DNA of 52,175 nucleotides from Betaproteobacteria bacterium (GCA_947476535.1 CANJRC010000015.1:1-52175), one strand, 5' to 3'. Positions 25,456 through 34,557 are shown, numbered from the stretch's first letter. Notes: generated by a model not told the origin, from the sequence alone. Numbers and translations are program-made.

Positions 25456-26216
25456 TGCGGCAACTGGCCCTCGCACTCGCGCCGCCGCCCGAGCCGACAT
25501 TCGACAGCTTCTTCGTGGCACGCAATGCCGCCCCTTTTGAAGTGCTGCGCCAGGCGGCTTCTCGGGGTGCACGAGGCGACAAAGGACCACCGGACGGCGA
25601 GCGATTCATCTACCTGTGGGGCGAGCGCGGCACGGGGAAGAGTCACCTGCTGCGTGCTTTTGTCGCCGAAGCCACCGCGCACGGCAGCGCAGCACGGTAC
25701 TTTGTCGCCGGCGAAGGCATCGATACCAAGGATGGCGACATCCTGGCAGCGGTCGATGACGTCAATGACCTGGACATGGTCCGCCAACTGGCGCTATTCG
25801 ATTTGTACAACCGCATCCGCACGCGCTGCGGCTTGCTTATCAGCGCGGGCTCCCGACCGCCATCAGATTTGCTGCTGCGAGAAGACTTGCGGACGCGCCT
25901 GGGAGCGGGGATCGTGATGCGGCTCGAGCCACTGACTGATGAAGAAAAGGCTGCGGCGATCAGCGAACATGGCCGACGACGTGGCCTCGATCTCCCGCCG
26001 GACCTGATCGAGTATCTCCTCAGCCACGTCGCGCGCGACATGGGCACGCAGATGGCGGTCATTGATACACTGGACCGGGTGTCGCTCGAGCGCAAGCGCG
26101 CGCTGACACTGCCCCTGCTTCGGGACGTTCTGCGACTGTTGCAGGACACCTCGGGCGTGCGCCCATGGGGGGACCCTCTCACCCAGCAGCGACGCAGCCC
26201 ACGCCAAGCCAAATGA
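25455..26216 (+). CDS. hda: DnaA regulatory inactivator Hda
   Basis: This 253-residue AAA+ protein is a DnaA domain III homologue lacking the DNA-binding domain. With the sliding clamp it stimulates ATP hydrolysis by DnaA and so limits re-initiation. The extreme amino terminus MRQLALAL contains a QLxLxL clamp-binding motif, as in E. coli Hda. Walker A is GERGTGKSH at 56-64, Walker B AAVDDV at 98-103, and sensor-like ISAGSRPPSDLLLREDLRTR follows. It overlaps the PerM-family gene by one base (TGATG). The same order is found in many betaproteobacteria, with the HAD phosphatase and pcnB next. A long upstream open frame is only a shadow of the transporter gene. Confidence 0.92.
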   Translation: MRQLALALAPPPEPTFDSFFVARNAAPFEVLRQAASRGARGDKGPPDGERFIYLWGERGTGKSHLLRAFVAEATAHGSAARYFVAGEGIDTKDGDILAAVDDVNDLDMVRQLALFDLYNRIRTRCGLLISAGSRPPSDLLLREDLRTRLGAGIVMRLEPLTDEEKAAAISEHGRRRGLDLPPDLIEYLLSHVARDMGTQMAVIDTLDRVSLERKRALTLPLLRDVLRLLQDTSGVRPWGDPLTQQRRSPRQAK

Positions 26217-26260
26217 AACCCGTCAGGACTGATTTGTTCGCTATCATCCTCCCGGCAATG

Positions 26261-26290
26261 AACCGGCCCACCACGGTTTTTCATTTTTTT
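26261..26290 (+). terminator. Possible intrinsic terminator after hda
   Basis: A short stem AACCG/CGGTT (26261-26265 with 26274-26278) is followed by TTTTCATTTTTTT. The stem is only five pairs, so strength is doubtful, but the T-rich tail and position between hda and the next gene fit a terminator. Confidence 0.4.
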
Positions 26291-26338
26291 GAAGTGAACG
26301 ATCGCATTTTTCCGAATACCTTGCTTGGGAGCCGATGA

Positions 26339-27001
26339 TTGGATCTCGTGCTGTTTGACCTGGACAACACGCTGCTCGCGGGTGACAGCGACTACGAATG
26401 GGCACGGCTCCTGATCGAGAAGGGCGTCGTCGACGGCGCCGTATACGAGGCGAAGAACGACGAATTCTTTCGCCAGTACAAGGCTGGAACCCTGGACATC
26501 CTGCAATTTCTCGACTTTCAGCTCGCACCGCTGGCAGCCCATCCACGGGACCTGCTTGAGCGGTGGCACGCAGAGTTCATGGATTTGAAGGTACGCCCCA
26601 TGATTGGCACGCCTGCCAGGAAACTTGTCGCGCAGCATATCGCCAAGGGCAGCCTGTGCGCCATCATCACGGCCACCAACTCCTTTGTCACCGCCCCCAT
26701 TGCACGGGAATTCGGCATTGCCCACCTGATCGCAACGGAGCCCGAGGTAATCGATGGGCGCTTCACCGGTCGCCCTGCGGGAACCCCCTGTTTTCGAGAA
26801 GGCAAGATCGTCCGCATGAACGACTGGCTGGCCAGCCAGTCGCGCCGACTGGAGGATTTTGCGGCATCCTGGTTCTACAGCGACTCTCGCAATGATCTTC
26901 CCCTGCTCGAGCGAGTAAGCCGCCCCATTGCCGTCGACCCTGACGATTTGCTGCGCAGCGTGGCTGACAACCGAAATTGGCCCGTGATCAGCCTGCGATA
27001 G
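26339..27001 (+). CDS. HAD superfamily phosphatase (HAD-IB, SerB-like)
   Basis: This 220-residue cytoplasmic hydrolase has motif I FDLDNTLLAGDSD near 6-18, with nucleophile Asp7 and acid/base Asp9. Motif II lies in IITATNSF, motif III is probably the lysine in PCFREGKIVRM, and motif IV is WFYSDSRNDLPLLE. The family resembles phosphoserine phosphatase, but members in this position in betaproteobacteria are usually annotated only as HAD-IB hydrolases, so no substrate is claimed. It begins with TTG at 26339, preceded by GGGAG; the ATG four bases upstream is out of frame and soon stops. It lies between hda and pcnB, a conserved position. Confidence 0.88.
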   Translation: MDLVLFDLDNTLLAGDSDYEWARLLIEKGVVDGAVYEAKNDEFFRQYKAGTLDILQFLDFQLAPLAAHPRDLLERWHAEFMDLKVRPMIGTPARKLVAQHIAKGSLCAIITATNSFVTAPIAREFGIAHLIATEPEVIDGRFTGRPAGTPCFREGKIVRMNDWLASQSRRLEDFAASWFYSDSRNDLPLLERVSRPIAVDPDDLLRSVADNRNWPVISLR

Positions 27002-27090
27002 GCCCGATCGGGTCCCGGCATCGATCTGCGGCAACAGGCTCGCAAACTGGATACCCACGCGCGAATTGGCCACATCCACTTAAGATTCTG

Positions 27091-27123
27091 GGGTTTATCC
27101 ATCATGGATGGACCCATTTTAAG
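27091..27123 (+). terminator. Possible intrinsic terminator after the HAD gene
   Basis: TCCATC-atg-GATGGA (27098-27112) is flanked by GGG and CCC that can extend the stem across a four-base bulge, and is followed by ATTTTAA. It lies about 90 bp after the HAD stop and ahead of pcnB. The T run is short, so confidence is modest; an operator is the alternative. Confidence 0.35.
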
Positions 27124-27288
27124 GTATTATTTTCAGCACTTTACGAATGCGGGGGTGGAGCTGAATCGATTCCCCTGCACGGTTCGCCGCGGCAGTGAAT
27201 GCTGAGGCACGACTTTTCAGGCACCAAGCGCACCAGAAAAAATGCCAACCGGCTTGCAGTCCAACTGACGAATTCTTCCACGGCAACA

Positions 27289-28650
27289 TTGATTAAAAAA
27301 TTCATTCGACGCGTGCTGCGACTGGGGAAAAAATCCGGCCCCCACGTCATCCCCGTAAAAAAGCACGGCGTACGCCGCGACTCCATATCCCACGGAGCCC
27401 GCAAAGTCTGCGAAGGACTGCAGCAAGCGGGCCACGCCGCCTATGTGGTCGGCGGCGCCGTGCGCGACCTCTCGCTGGGGGTCAAACCCAAGGACTACGA
27501 CGTAGCCACCAACGCCTCACCAGATGAAGTTCACCGGCTGTTTCGGCGGTCTCGACTCATTGGCAGGCGCTTCAAGATCGTGCATGTGATGTTTGGCGCG
27601 GAAACCGTCGAGGTGTCGACCTTCCGGGCCGGCGATTCCTCCGATACCGACGAGCATGGACGCGTTCTTCGCGACAACGTGTTCGGCACTCGGGAAGAGG
27701 ATGCGGCACGACGCGACTTCACCGTCAATTCCCTCTACTACAACCCGACCGACGAGACCATCCTCGATTTTCACGATGGGCTGCACGATCTGAAGAAGAA
27801 GTCGGTGCGCATCATCGGCGACCCGCGCGCACGCTATCGCGAAGACCCGGTGCGCATGTTGCGTGCCGTACGCTTTGCCGCCAAGCTCGGATTCACCATC
27901 GACCAGCAGACATTCGCGCCCATCGCGGGCATGGCCGGGCTACTGGAGAACGTGCCTCCGGCACGCCTGTTTGACGAGATGTTGAAATTACTGATGTCGG
28001 GACATGCGGTGCCGTGCGTGAAGCAACTGCGCACGGCAGGACTGCACCACGGCGTGCTGCCACTGCTCGACGTCATCCTGGAACAACCGCTGGGCGAGAA
28101 ATTTGTGATGCTGGCGCTGACGCAGACCGACGAGCGTGTGCAAAAGGGCAAGCGCGTGTCACCCGCCTTTCTTTTTGCCTCCCTCCTCTGGCACGAGGTA
28201 CTCGCCGAATGGAAAAAGCAACAGCATGCAGGACAACGGCCGCTGCCGGCCCTGCATGCTGCCATGGATACGGTGATCGACATCCAGACCGATAAACTTG
28301 CCGTCCCGAGGCGCTTCACGTCCATCATGAAGGACATTTGGTCGCTTCAACCGCGCCTGGAACAACGCAGCGGCAAGCGCCCATTTGCCCTGCTCGAGCA
28401 CGAGCAATTTCGCGCCGGATTCGACTTCCTGTTGATCCGCGCCGCCAGCGGCGAATGTGATCCGGAGTTGGGTGAGTGGTGGGAGGCCTTCCAGCACGCC
28501 ACGCCAGACGGCCGCGAAAGGCTCCTGCAAGCGCCAACTGCGGGCGAAAACCGTCCGCGCAAACGGCGCAAGCGCGGACCGCGCAGAACCGAAGGCGGCG
28601 AAACCGGGGAAAACAGCGGCGGCGGTTTGCCGACGCCCATGGATACCTGA
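27289..28650 (+). CDS. pcnB: Poly(A) polymerase I
   Basis: This is a class II nucleotidyltransferase that adds poly(A) tails to RNA 3' ends and so promotes decay; it is cytoplasmic. From the TTG at 27289 the protein has 453 residues. The head domain carries AAYVVGGAVRDLSLGVKPKD followed by YDVATNA, with catalytic aspartates at 69 and 71, then FRRSRLIGRRFKIVHVMFG and EEDAARRDFTVNSLYYNP. The neck helix has DPVRMLRAVRFAAKLGFTID. The C-terminus is strongly basic (RPRKRRKRGPRR), typical of PcnB rather than CCA-adding enzyme. I prefer the TTG because the product then begins LIKKFIRRVL as in related proteins; an in-frame ATG at 27199 would add 30 unfamily-like residues. Confidence 0.93.
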   Translation: MIKKFIRRVLRLGKKSGPHVIPVKKHGVRRDSISHGARKVCEGLQQAGHAAYVVGGAVRDLSLGVKPKDYDVATNASPDEVHRLFRRSRLIGRRFKIVHVMFGAETVEVSTFRAGDSSDTDEHGRVLRDNVFGTREEDAARRDFTVNSLYYNPTDETILDFHDGLHDLKKKSVRIIGDPRARYREDPVRMLRAVRFAAKLGFTIDQQTFAPIAGMAGLLENVPPARLFDEMLKLLMSGHAVPCVKQLRTAGLHHGVLPLLDVILEQPLGEKFVMLALTQTDERVQKGKRVSPAFLFASLLWHEVLAEWKKQQHAGQRPLPALHAAMDTVIDIQTDKLAVPRRFTSIMKDIWSLQPRLEQRSGKRPFALLEHEQFRAGFDFLLIRAASGECDPELGEWWEAFQHATPDGRERLLQAPTAGENRPRKRRKRGPRRTEGGETGENSGGGLPTPMDT

Positions 28651-28690
28651 CGACGCCGTGCGCCACTCTGCCGCAGCCGGACAAGCACAA

Positions 28691-29209
28691 GTGGCGACAA
28701 CCGCGTACATCGGGATCGGCGCCAACCTGGGCGACCCACTCGGACAAGTCAACACCGCGATCGCGGCACTCGCGACGCTGGCCGAAACGAGCCTGCTCGC
28801 AACATCCTCGGCTTACCGCAGCGCGGCTATCGGTGCGCTGGGCGCCGATAGCCAGCCTGACTATGTCAATGCCGTTGCGTGCATACGCACACTGCTCGAT
28901 CCGCGCGCGTTGCTCGAAGGGCTGCTCGAGATCGAAAGCCGCCATGGCCGGTTTCGCAGCTTCACCAACGCACCGCGAACGCTCGACCTCGACCTGCTCC
29001 TCTTTGGCGATCGGCGCATCGACGAGCCAGGGTTGTGCGTTCCGCATCCCCGAATGCACCTGCGCCGCTTCGTCCTTGACCCGCTCCTCGAGATCGATTC
29101 GAATCTCAGCATTCCCGGTCTTGGACCAGTCGCCCGACTCGCCACGGCCACACTCGACCAAGCAGTTGAACGCCTGGGGCCCACCCGCCCGGCGGCCCCG
29201 CCCAGTTAG
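28691..29209 (+). CDS. folK: 2-amino-4-hydroxy-6-hydroxymethyldihydropteridine pyrophosphokinase
   Basis: This 172-residue enzyme transfers pyrophosphate from ATP to hydroxymethyl-dihydropterin in folate synthesis. It begins ATTAYIGIGANLGDPLGQVN, and carries the HPPK signature RTLDLDLLLFG with the metal-binding aspartates, then CVPHPRMHLRRFVLDPLLEI. The GTG at 28691 gives the usual family start; an in-frame GTG at 28658 is an alternative. It follows pcnB by 40 bp, an order conserved in beta- and gammaproteobacteria. The long open frame extending upstream overlaps the pcnB 3' end in another phase and is not credible. Confidence 0.92.
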   Translation: MATTAYIGIGANLGDPLGQVNTAIAALATLAETSLLATSSAYRSAAIGALGADSQPDYVNAVACIRTLLDPRALLEGLLEIESRHGRFRSFTNAPRTLDLDLLLFGDRRIDEPGLCVPHPRMHLRRFVLDPLLEIDSNLSIPGLGPVARLATATLDQAVERLGPTRPAAPPS

Positions 29210-29403
29210 GCCCGCCCCGATGCGCGCGATATAACGACCACCGCCTTGGTGAGTCCGGGCACGGCCTGTATCATGGGAACCGTTTATCTCACCTTCCGAA
29301 CCTGATCGCATCCGCGACGCATTGCGAATGGCGCCGCGGCACCGATGGCGCTGCGACAAACCCACACCCTACAAGAACCGGACCTGCTCCCGCGACCACT
29401 GCA

Positions 29404-30045
29404 ATGCCGCTGTCCAAGTATCGTTATATCGTCGTCGAAGGCCCGATCGGTGTGGGCAAGACCACGCTGACCCGCCAGCTTGCCGAGCGACTGGAGGCAG
29501 AGACGCTTCTCGAGCGGCCGGAACAGAACCCATTTCTTGCCCGCTTCTACCAAGACAGCGCGCGCTGGGCCCTGCCAACACAGCTGTTTTTCCTCTTCCA
29601 GCGTGCCAATCAATTGCGCGAATTGGCGCAGTTGGACCTGTTTTCCCGCATCACCGTAAGCGATTTCCTGCTGGAGAAGGATCCACTGTTTGCGCGCATC
29701 ACCTTGACCAGCGACGAGTTACACCTGTACCAACAAATCTACGACACCCTCAAGCCACAGGCCCCACGCCCGGATCTTGTCATCTACCTCCAGGCGGCAC
29801 CGGAGGTGCTATCCGAGCGCGTGAGACGTCGCTCCGAGGAGTTCGAACGCGGCATATCCGCGGAATACCTGATAACGCTGGCTGAGAGCTACAGTCGCTT
29901 CTTCTACCATTACAATTCAAGCCCTGTGCTGATCGTGAATTCGGAGCGCTTGAATTTCGCAAAGGAAGAGCGCGATATCGACCTGCTGCTCGAGCGCGTC
30001 GCCGCCATGCGCGGCGGTCGCGAATTTTTCAACTTCGGCGATTGA
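29404..30045 (+). CDS. Deoxynucleoside kinase (dGK/dAK family)
   Basis: This 213-residue P-loop kinase phosphorylates deoxynucleosides, probably deoxyadenosine or deoxyguanosine, for salvage. The Walker A loop is GPIGVGKTT at 13-21. The dNK-family ERPEQNPFLARFYQD follows, then the DFLLEKDPLFARITL segment in place of the DRS motif, and the lid RVRRRSEEFERGISAEYL. The product ends REFFNFGD. Substrate preference cannot be set from sequence. It lies between folK and panB, as in many betaproteobacteria. The 194-bp gap after folK contains no other gene I can support. Confidence 0.9.
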   Translation: MPLSKYRYIVVEGPIGVGKTTLTRQLAERLEAETLLERPEQNPFLARFYQDSARWALPTQLFFLFQRANQLRELAQLDLFSRITVSDFLLEKDPLFARITLTSDELHLYQQIYDTLKPQAPRPDLVIYLQAAPEVLSERVRRRSEEFERGISAEYLITLAESYSRFFYHYNSSPVLIVNSERLNFAKEERDIDLLLERVAAMRGGREFFNFGD

Positions 30046-30106
30046 CCGTCGCGCTTAACTGAAAGCCACCGGCTTGGGCCGGGGCAGGTCTGGAGAAAGG
30101 AAAACC

Positions 30107-30925
30107 GTGACCTACAACCAGGACCTCCGCATGGCGCGGCTGACGATCAGCAACCTCGCGAAAATGCGCGTCGAGGGAACGAGGATCGCCATGCTGACCT
30201 GCTACGACGCCAGCTTCGCCGCCCTGCTAGACAGCGTAGGTATCGACATACTGCTCATCGGCGACTCCCTGGGCATGGTGCTACAGGGCCACGACTCCAC
30301 GCTGCCGGTAACGCTGGAGCAGATGGCCTACCACACGGCATCGGTGGTGCGCGGCTCAACGCGTGCATTCATCCTCGCCGACATGCCATTCGGCAGTTAT
30401 CAGGAGGCCCCCGCCCAGGCTTTCCGAAATGCCGCGGTCCTGATGGCCGCCGGTGCGCAGATGGTGAAGCTGGAGGGCGGGGCCGAGTTTGCCGAGACCG
30501 TGCGGTTCCTCGCCACTCGCGGCATTCCGGTATGCGCGCATGTCGGCCTCACGCCACAGTCAGTCCACGCGCTGGGCGGATACAAGGTGCAGGGCAAGGG
30601 ACGCGAAGCCGAAGCAAAACTGCTGGCGGATGCTCACGCACTGCAAGCAGCAGGCGCTCAAATGCTGCTCATGGAGGCCATTCCGGCGTCACTGGCAACA
30701 CGCGTCACCCAGGAGTTGCACGTGCCCACCATCGGCATCGGCGCCGGCGCCGGATGTTCCGGACAGGTGCTCGTGCTTCACGACATGCTCAACGTTTTCC
30801 CCGGCAAGAAGGCTCGTTTCGTGCGCAACTTCATGGACGGCGCTAAGGATATCGGCGATGCGGTGAAGCGCTACCAGGACGCAGTGCGCGACGGCAGCTT
30901 TCCCGGCCCCGAACACAGTTTTTGA
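30107..30925 (+). CDS. panB: Ketopantoate hydroxymethyltransferase
   Basis: This 272-residue TIM-barrel enzyme makes ketopantoate from 2-oxoisovalerate and 5,10-methylene-tetrahydrofolate, the first committed step to pantothenate. The family blocks are [55 protein letters not shown], and [21 protein letters not shown] choose the GTG at 30107, preceded by AAAGGA; the open frame runs up to 30074 without a better start. panC overlaps its last four bases, and panD follows, so the whole pantoate and beta-alanine branch is in one unit. Confidence 0.95.
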   Translation: MTYNQDLRMARLTISNLAKMRVEGTRIAMLTCYDASFAALLDSVGIDILLIGDSLGMVLQGHDSTLPVTLEQMAYHTASVVRGSTRAFILADMPFGSYQEAPAQAFRNAAVLMAAGAQMVKLEGGAEFAETVRFLATRGIPVCAHVGLTPQSVHALGGYKVQGKGREAEAKLLADAHALQAAGAQMLLMEAIPASLATRVTQELHVPTIGIGAGAGCSGQVLVLHDMLNVFPGKKARFVRNFMDGAKDIGDAVKRYQDAVRDGSFPGPEHSF

Positions 30926-31767
30926 CCGACACCTTGGAAATCATTGAGCACATTCCAGCGCTGCGCCGGCGCCTTGATGGCGCGGGTCCCGTGGCATTCG
31001 TTCCGACCATGGGCAACCTTCACGACGGGCACATCACCCTCATGCGGCAGGCACGTACGCACGGACGTTGCGTTGTGGCAAGCATCTTTGTGAATCGGCT
31101 GCAGTTCGGCCCGAGCGAAGACTTCGACCGCTATCCGCGCACCTTCGAGCCCGACTGCAACAAGCTGCGCGCTTGCGGAATCGACGTATTGTTCGCGCCA
31201 AATGAGTCCGAGCTCTACCCTGCCCCACAAAATTATTTTATCGAGCCGCCAGAACTGGGAAACATCCTAGAGGGAGCGTTCAGACCCGGATTTTTCCGGG
31301 GCGTGGCCACGGTCGTGCTCAAGCTGTTCAACATCGTGCAGCCGCAAGTAGCAATATTCGGGCGAAAAGATTACCAGCAGTTGCAGGTGATCCGAAACAT
31401 GGTTAGCCAGCTCGCGCTCCCCATCAACATTGTTTCCGGAGAGACGGCGCGCGCCGACGATGGCCTTGCACTGTCGTCGCGCAATGGCTATCTGTCCGCT
31501 ACTGAGCGGGCAGAAGCCCCTCGCCTGTACCGGGTGCTGCGCGAGCTCAGTAGCGCAATTCAAGCGGGGGCCACCGATATTTCCGGCCTGGAGCAGGCGG
31601 CGACCGAAAAACTTCTTAACAATCAATGGAAAGTCGATTATGTTGCGGTGCGAAAGCAAGCTGACCTACAATTCCCGACCGCATCGGAAAGCGAACTGGT
31701 AATACTCGCTGCGGCTTGGCAGGGAAAAACGCGACTGATCGACAATATTGAGGTATCGGCAGGGTAG
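30922..31767 (+). CDS. panC: Pantothenate synthetase
   Basis: This 281-residue cytoplasmic ligase joins pantoate and beta-alanine with ATP. The HIGH-like motif is in [14 protein letters not shown] at 28-41 (His34, His37), followed by [37 protein letters not shown], the [17 protein letters not shown] block, and the KMSKS-like LSSRNGYLS. Translation appears to begin at TTG 30922, overlapping the panB stop as TTGA. One deviation is that the usual second asparagine-proline pair reads FVNRLQFGP rather than FVNPLQFGP; the arginine replaces a well-conserved proline. Activity is still likely. Confidence 0.94.
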   Translation: MTDTLEIIEHIPALRRRLDGAGPVAFVPTMGNLHDGHITLMRQARTHGRCVVASIFVNRLQFGPSEDFDRYPRTFEPDCNKLRACGIDVLFAPNESELYPAPQNYFIEPPELGNILEGAFRPGFFRGVATVVLKLFNIVQPQVAIFGRKDYQQLQVIRNMVSQLALPINIVSGETARADDGLALSSRNGYLSATERAEAPRLYRVLRELSSAIQAGATDISGLEQAATEKLLNNQWKVDYVAVRKQADLQFPTASESELVILAAAWQGKTRLIDNIEVSAG

Positions 31768-31834
31768 GATTCGCCTTGTTGGCGCCCCCTCCGGCAGATG
31801 CCCGGACACCATCGACCTTGAACTGGAGCTGGCA

Positions 31835-32215
31835 ATGCAGCGCACGATGCTGAAATCGAAAATCCACCGGGCAACGGTTACGCACTCGGAACTGAACTAT
31901 GAAGGTTCATGTGCGATCGACGATGACCTGCTGGACGCCGCGGACATCCATGAGTACGAACAGATCGATATCTACAATGTCACCAACGGCGAGCGCTTTA
32001 CGACCTACGCCATTCGCGCAGAGCGCGGTTCGGGCGTGGTATCAGTGAATGGCGCAGCAGCGCGCAAGGCTGCGCCCGGGGACATTCTGATCATCGCGTC
32101 CTACTCTATTTACGACCAAGCGGAATTGAAGGCGTACAAGCCCTCGCTGGTCTATGTGGATGCCAACAACCGCATCAAACGGCAGCGCCACAAGATCCCG
32201 GTACAGCTGGCGTAA
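31835..32215 (+). CDS. panD: Aspartate 1-decarboxylase proenzyme
   Basis: This 126-residue proenzyme cleaves itself between Gly24 and Ser25 (NYEGSCAID) to form the pyruvoyl enzyme that makes beta-alanine from aspartate. Other family features are [19 protein letters not shown], Lys9, the [20 protein letters not shown] block and [13 protein letters not shown]. The ATG at 31835 has GGAG 7 bases upstream and gives the canonical processing position; the frame extends to 31748 but without the right start. It follows panC by 67 bp and ends at a bidirectional terminator. Together with panB and panC it makes the cell self-sufficient for pantothenate from 2-oxoisovalerate and aspartate, provided panE or ilvC acts elsewhere. 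Confidence 0.96.
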   Translation: MQRTMLKSKIHRATVTHSELNYEGSCAIDDDLLDAADIHEYEQIDIYNVTNGERFTTYAIRAERGSGVVSVNGAAARKAAPGDILIIASYSIYDQAELKAYKPSLVYVDANNRIKRQRHKIPVQLA

Positions 32216-32273
32216 GAGGAGGGACCGCCCGGCCTGCTACGCAGGATCGGCCGCGCTGGAACCTCAATAAAAG

Positions 32274-32297
32274 AAAGGCAGCCTAGGCTGCTTTTTT
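32274..32297. terminator. Bidirectional intrinsic terminator between panD and the 78-residue gene
   Basis: A perfect palindromic stem GCAGCCTAGGCTGC (32278-32291) is followed on the plus strand by TTTTTTCTT. It is preceded by AATAAAAGAAA, which is a T-rich tract on the minus strand. It therefore serves both panD and the convergent small gene at 32319-32555. The central bases must be unpaired to form a loop. Confidence 0.85.
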
Positions 32298-32318
32298 CTT
32301 CCTTGTGCCGAACCTCGA

Positions 32319-32555
32319 TCAGGACGGGTACTGCTCCAGCGTCATCTGCTCCACCGCGCAGCCCAGCGCCTGGGCCAGCTTTTCCATCGATTGTTCATTG
32401 ACGGCCACGGGTTGGAACTCATCGTTTCCGCCGCGACTGGAAATGAATGCAGAGGCCGCAGTTTCATTCGCCCATACGACGACCGGATCCGGCGAAACAC
32501 CGGGCACCTGGACACAGATCGGCACGCCATCCGACTTGTACACAATTGCAAACAT
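32319..32555 (-). CDS. Unknown 78-residue protein
   Basis: I do not recognise this gene. It begins MFAIVYKSDGVPICVQVPGV and contains VVVWANETAASAFISSRGG, ending CAVEQMTLEQYPS. It has no signal peptide, membrane helix or cysteine motif. Translation is well supported by AGGAGG 5 bases before the ATG at 32555. It ends just before the terminator shared with panD. Upstream (32582-32593) is the perfect palindrome CACCTCGAGGTG, with another ACCTCGAGG 15 bp further, which may be regulatory. Confidence 0.6.
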   Translation of the reverse strand: MFAIVYKSDGVPICVQVPGVSPDPVVVWANETAASAFISSRGGNDEFQPVAVNEQSMEKLAQALGCAVEQMTLEQYPS

Positions 32556-32798
32556 TGGCCCTCCTGGCTTATCTGGCCGCACACCTCGAGGTGCGAAAAG
32601 ATACCTCGAGGCAGTCGGCCGCTTTCGCAATCTGAACCATTGAGCGGAAGCCCCTCAAACATCCACGCCGCTACTTTAGCGCAAGTTCCCCCCGGCTTCT
32701 AGCCGCCAAAACAAGCTGGACAGCCCTCAATGACGACGGCATGACCGTGCCGGGCCGAACAGCCTTTCCGCTGACTTGGAGTCGCTATGCCTTGGGGC

Positions 32799-33974
32799 TC
32801 AGGCCGAGGTGACCCCGGGATCAATTTCCACTCGATTGCGACCATTGCGTTTGGCGACATAGAGCGCCTCATCAGCACCGCGCAACATGCGATCGAAATC
32901 CGGGCCATGCACCTCGGAGCCTGACACGCCCGCGCAGACAGTGCAGCTCAGCGACAGTCCATCGAATCGAATGACAGCCTTCTCAATCGCCAAGCGCACC
33001 CGCTCTGCTGCCATCCGCGCCTCCTCAAGGCCGGTTTCCGGAAGCAAGAGGCAAAATTCCTCGCCGCCGAATCGACCAAAAACATCCTGCCTTCGCAGCA
33101 CACCGCGCGTGCAGCCGACGAATTCCAGCAGGATACGATCCCCAACAGCATGCCCGTGGGTATCGTTGATCGACTTGAATCTATCCATGTCGAGAAACAC
33201 CACCGAAACCTTTGTCCCCGCTCGCTCGGCGCGCGCCAGCTCCACCTCCGCCAACTTGACGAAGGTTCTCCGGTTGAACACTTCGGTCAGGGAGTCGAGC
33301 GTTGCCATGCGCTCGATTTCCGCATGCAGCCGCTCATTGGCCATCAACAGGAAGCCAAACGTCGCGAGCACGTTCAAGCCCCCATACATGGCTACGAACA
33401 GTACATAACTGAAGTTGCGCGAGTCGAGCAGCCCGATTTCAAGGACGATGCTGTGCGCAGCTTGGTACAGGAGGAGCACTGAAATGACGCCAAGTGCGAC
33501 CGACGCCAGCCGGGCGGGCGCGCGCAATCTCTCCCGAAAGCCCGTGAACAGCAAATGCATGGACATGATCAGAGGGATGAAACTGGTCGCCGAATAAATC
33601 GCTGCGCGCACGTTCATCTGGTCGCGAATGAAGAAGAAAACCGCCGCGCCGATCAGCATCGCCACTGCGGGCGTATAAATGAGCGCCGGTCGCAAACGGT
33701 CACCATGAAACTGCCGAATGGCATGCAGCATGAGCGACTGCCCCAACACCAGCAGCGTCGGGCCGAGGACTGCAGCGAACACCTCCGGCATGCCATCGCG
33801 AAAACTCAGCAGCATGGCTCCTGCCGCCTGCGCGCAACTGCTAGCCCCCCAGATTTCCAGGCCTGCAATGGAATCGGGAAAGCCCCGCCTCGCGGCAACC
33901 ATTCCCAGCATGGTCATGAATGCCGACACGCCACCCGCAAAAATCAGGGTGTGGGCATCGAGAGTCAGGAGCAT
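32799..33974 (-). CDS. Membrane-bound diguanylate cyclase (GGDEF)
   Basis: This 391-residue protein has an amino-terminal sensor of about six to seven transmembrane helices (residues 1-215) and a cytoplasmic GGDEF domain starting near 225 (MATLDSLTEVFNRRTFVKLA). The active-site motif is GGEEF at 303-307, preceded by the metal-binding LDMDRFKSINDTHGHAVGD and an inhibitory I-site RRQD five residues upstream of GGEEF. It should make c-di-GMP from GTP and be product-inhibited. The ATG at 33974 lies 4 bases after the universal-stress-protein stop, so the pair is probably one operon. No EAL domain is present. The sensed signal is unknown. Confidence 0.9.
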   Translation of the reverse strand: MLLTLDAHTLIFAGGVSAFMTMLGMVAARRGFPDSIAGLEIWGASSCAQAAGAMLLSFRDGMPEVFAAVLGPTLLVLGQSLMLHAIRQFHGDRLRPALIYTPAVAMLIGAAVFFFIRDQMNVRAAIYSATSFIPLIMSMHLLFTGFRERLRAPARLASVALGVISVLLLYQAAHSIVLEIGLLDSRNFSYVLFVAMYGGLNVLATFGFLLMANERLHAEIERMATLDSLTEVFNRRTFVKLAEVELARAERAGTKVSVVFLDMDRFKSINDTHGHAVGDRILLEFVGCTRGVLRRQDVFGRFGGEEFCLLLPETGLEEARMAAERVRLAIEKAVIRFDGLSLSCTVCAGVSGSEVHGPDFDRMLRGADEALYVAKRNGRNRVEIDPGVTSA

Positions 33975-33978
33975 AGCG

Positions 33979-34401
33979 TCAACGAATGACCAGTACCGGC
34001 ACCTTGCACCGAGCAAGCACTTTACTTGTACAGGAACCAAGAACCAAGTTGGTCAGCATGCCGTGCCCGTGCGAGCCCATCAGCACCAAGTCACACTTCG
34101 ACCCAACGGCATAGCGGGCGATCTCGCCCCCTGGGTCGCCAAGCCGGTGGACTTCGGCGAAGGGCAATCTCGCTCGCTCAAGCTTTCGCCTGGCCAATGC
34201 CATGGCTTTGCGACTTTCATCCGCATAATATTTCGCGACGACCTCCCTGCCCAATGCCGAGGCTGCGCGCCCGGGGATGGGCATGCGCACGTGCAACAGC
34301 ACTAAATTCAGTCCATCACCGAACTGCGTGCGATGCTTGATGAGATAATTAACCGCTCTTGCCGTGTACTTAGAACCGTCTGCCGCAAGGAGAATCTTCA
34401 A
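33979..34401 (-). CDS. Universal stress protein (UspA family)
   Basis: This 140-residue Usp-fold protein begins LKILLAADGSKYTARAVNYL and ends with the ATP-binding signature GSHGHGMLTNLVLGSCTSKV followed by KVPVLVIR. The G-x2-G-x9-G-S/T pattern is present, so ATP binding is likely. It starts at TTG 34401, with GGAG 6 bases upstream; open frame continues upstream into the tRNA gene and is not coding. It is followed closely by the diguanylate cyclase on the same strand. Confidence 0.85.
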   Translation of the reverse strand: MKILLAADGSKYTARAVNYLIKHRTQFGDGLNLVLLHVRMPIPGRAASALGREVVAKYYADESRKAMALARRKLERARLPFAEVHRLGDPGGEIARYAVGSKCDLVLMGSHGHGMLTNLVLGSCTSKVLARCKVPVLVIR

Positions 34402-34530
34402 TATTGGCTCCGATCCTCTCTTTGACGGGTCGAGTCGTTCAATCAATTGGCCCCGGAAGCGGGGGTCGATCCCCACTCCGTTCGTTTTAGATTTTAGCTC
34501 CCGTCCTTGCGGACGTTCGCTGAAATCGCG

Positions 34531-34557
34531 CACAAGACGCATACAATGCGCCTTGTG
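34531..34557 (-). terminator. Hairpin immediately after tRNA-Leu
   Basis: Directly beyond the CCA the minus strand folds as CACAAGGCGCAT-tgt-ATGCGTCTTGTG. The stem has 12 pairs with one G-U, and its first two bases belong to the CCA end. No T run follows. It may be a processing or Rho-assisted termination signal rather than a classic intrinsic terminator. Confidence 0.4.

Noticed and set aside
25643-27079. 478-codon minus-strand frame across hda and the HAD gene
   Set aside because: It covers two genes with complete motifs on the other strand and has low-complexity arginine/serine composition.
27199-27288. Start of pcnB at the upstream ATG
   Set aside because: The 30 added residues do not resemble PcnB amino termini; the TTG at 27289 does, though proof needs protein data.
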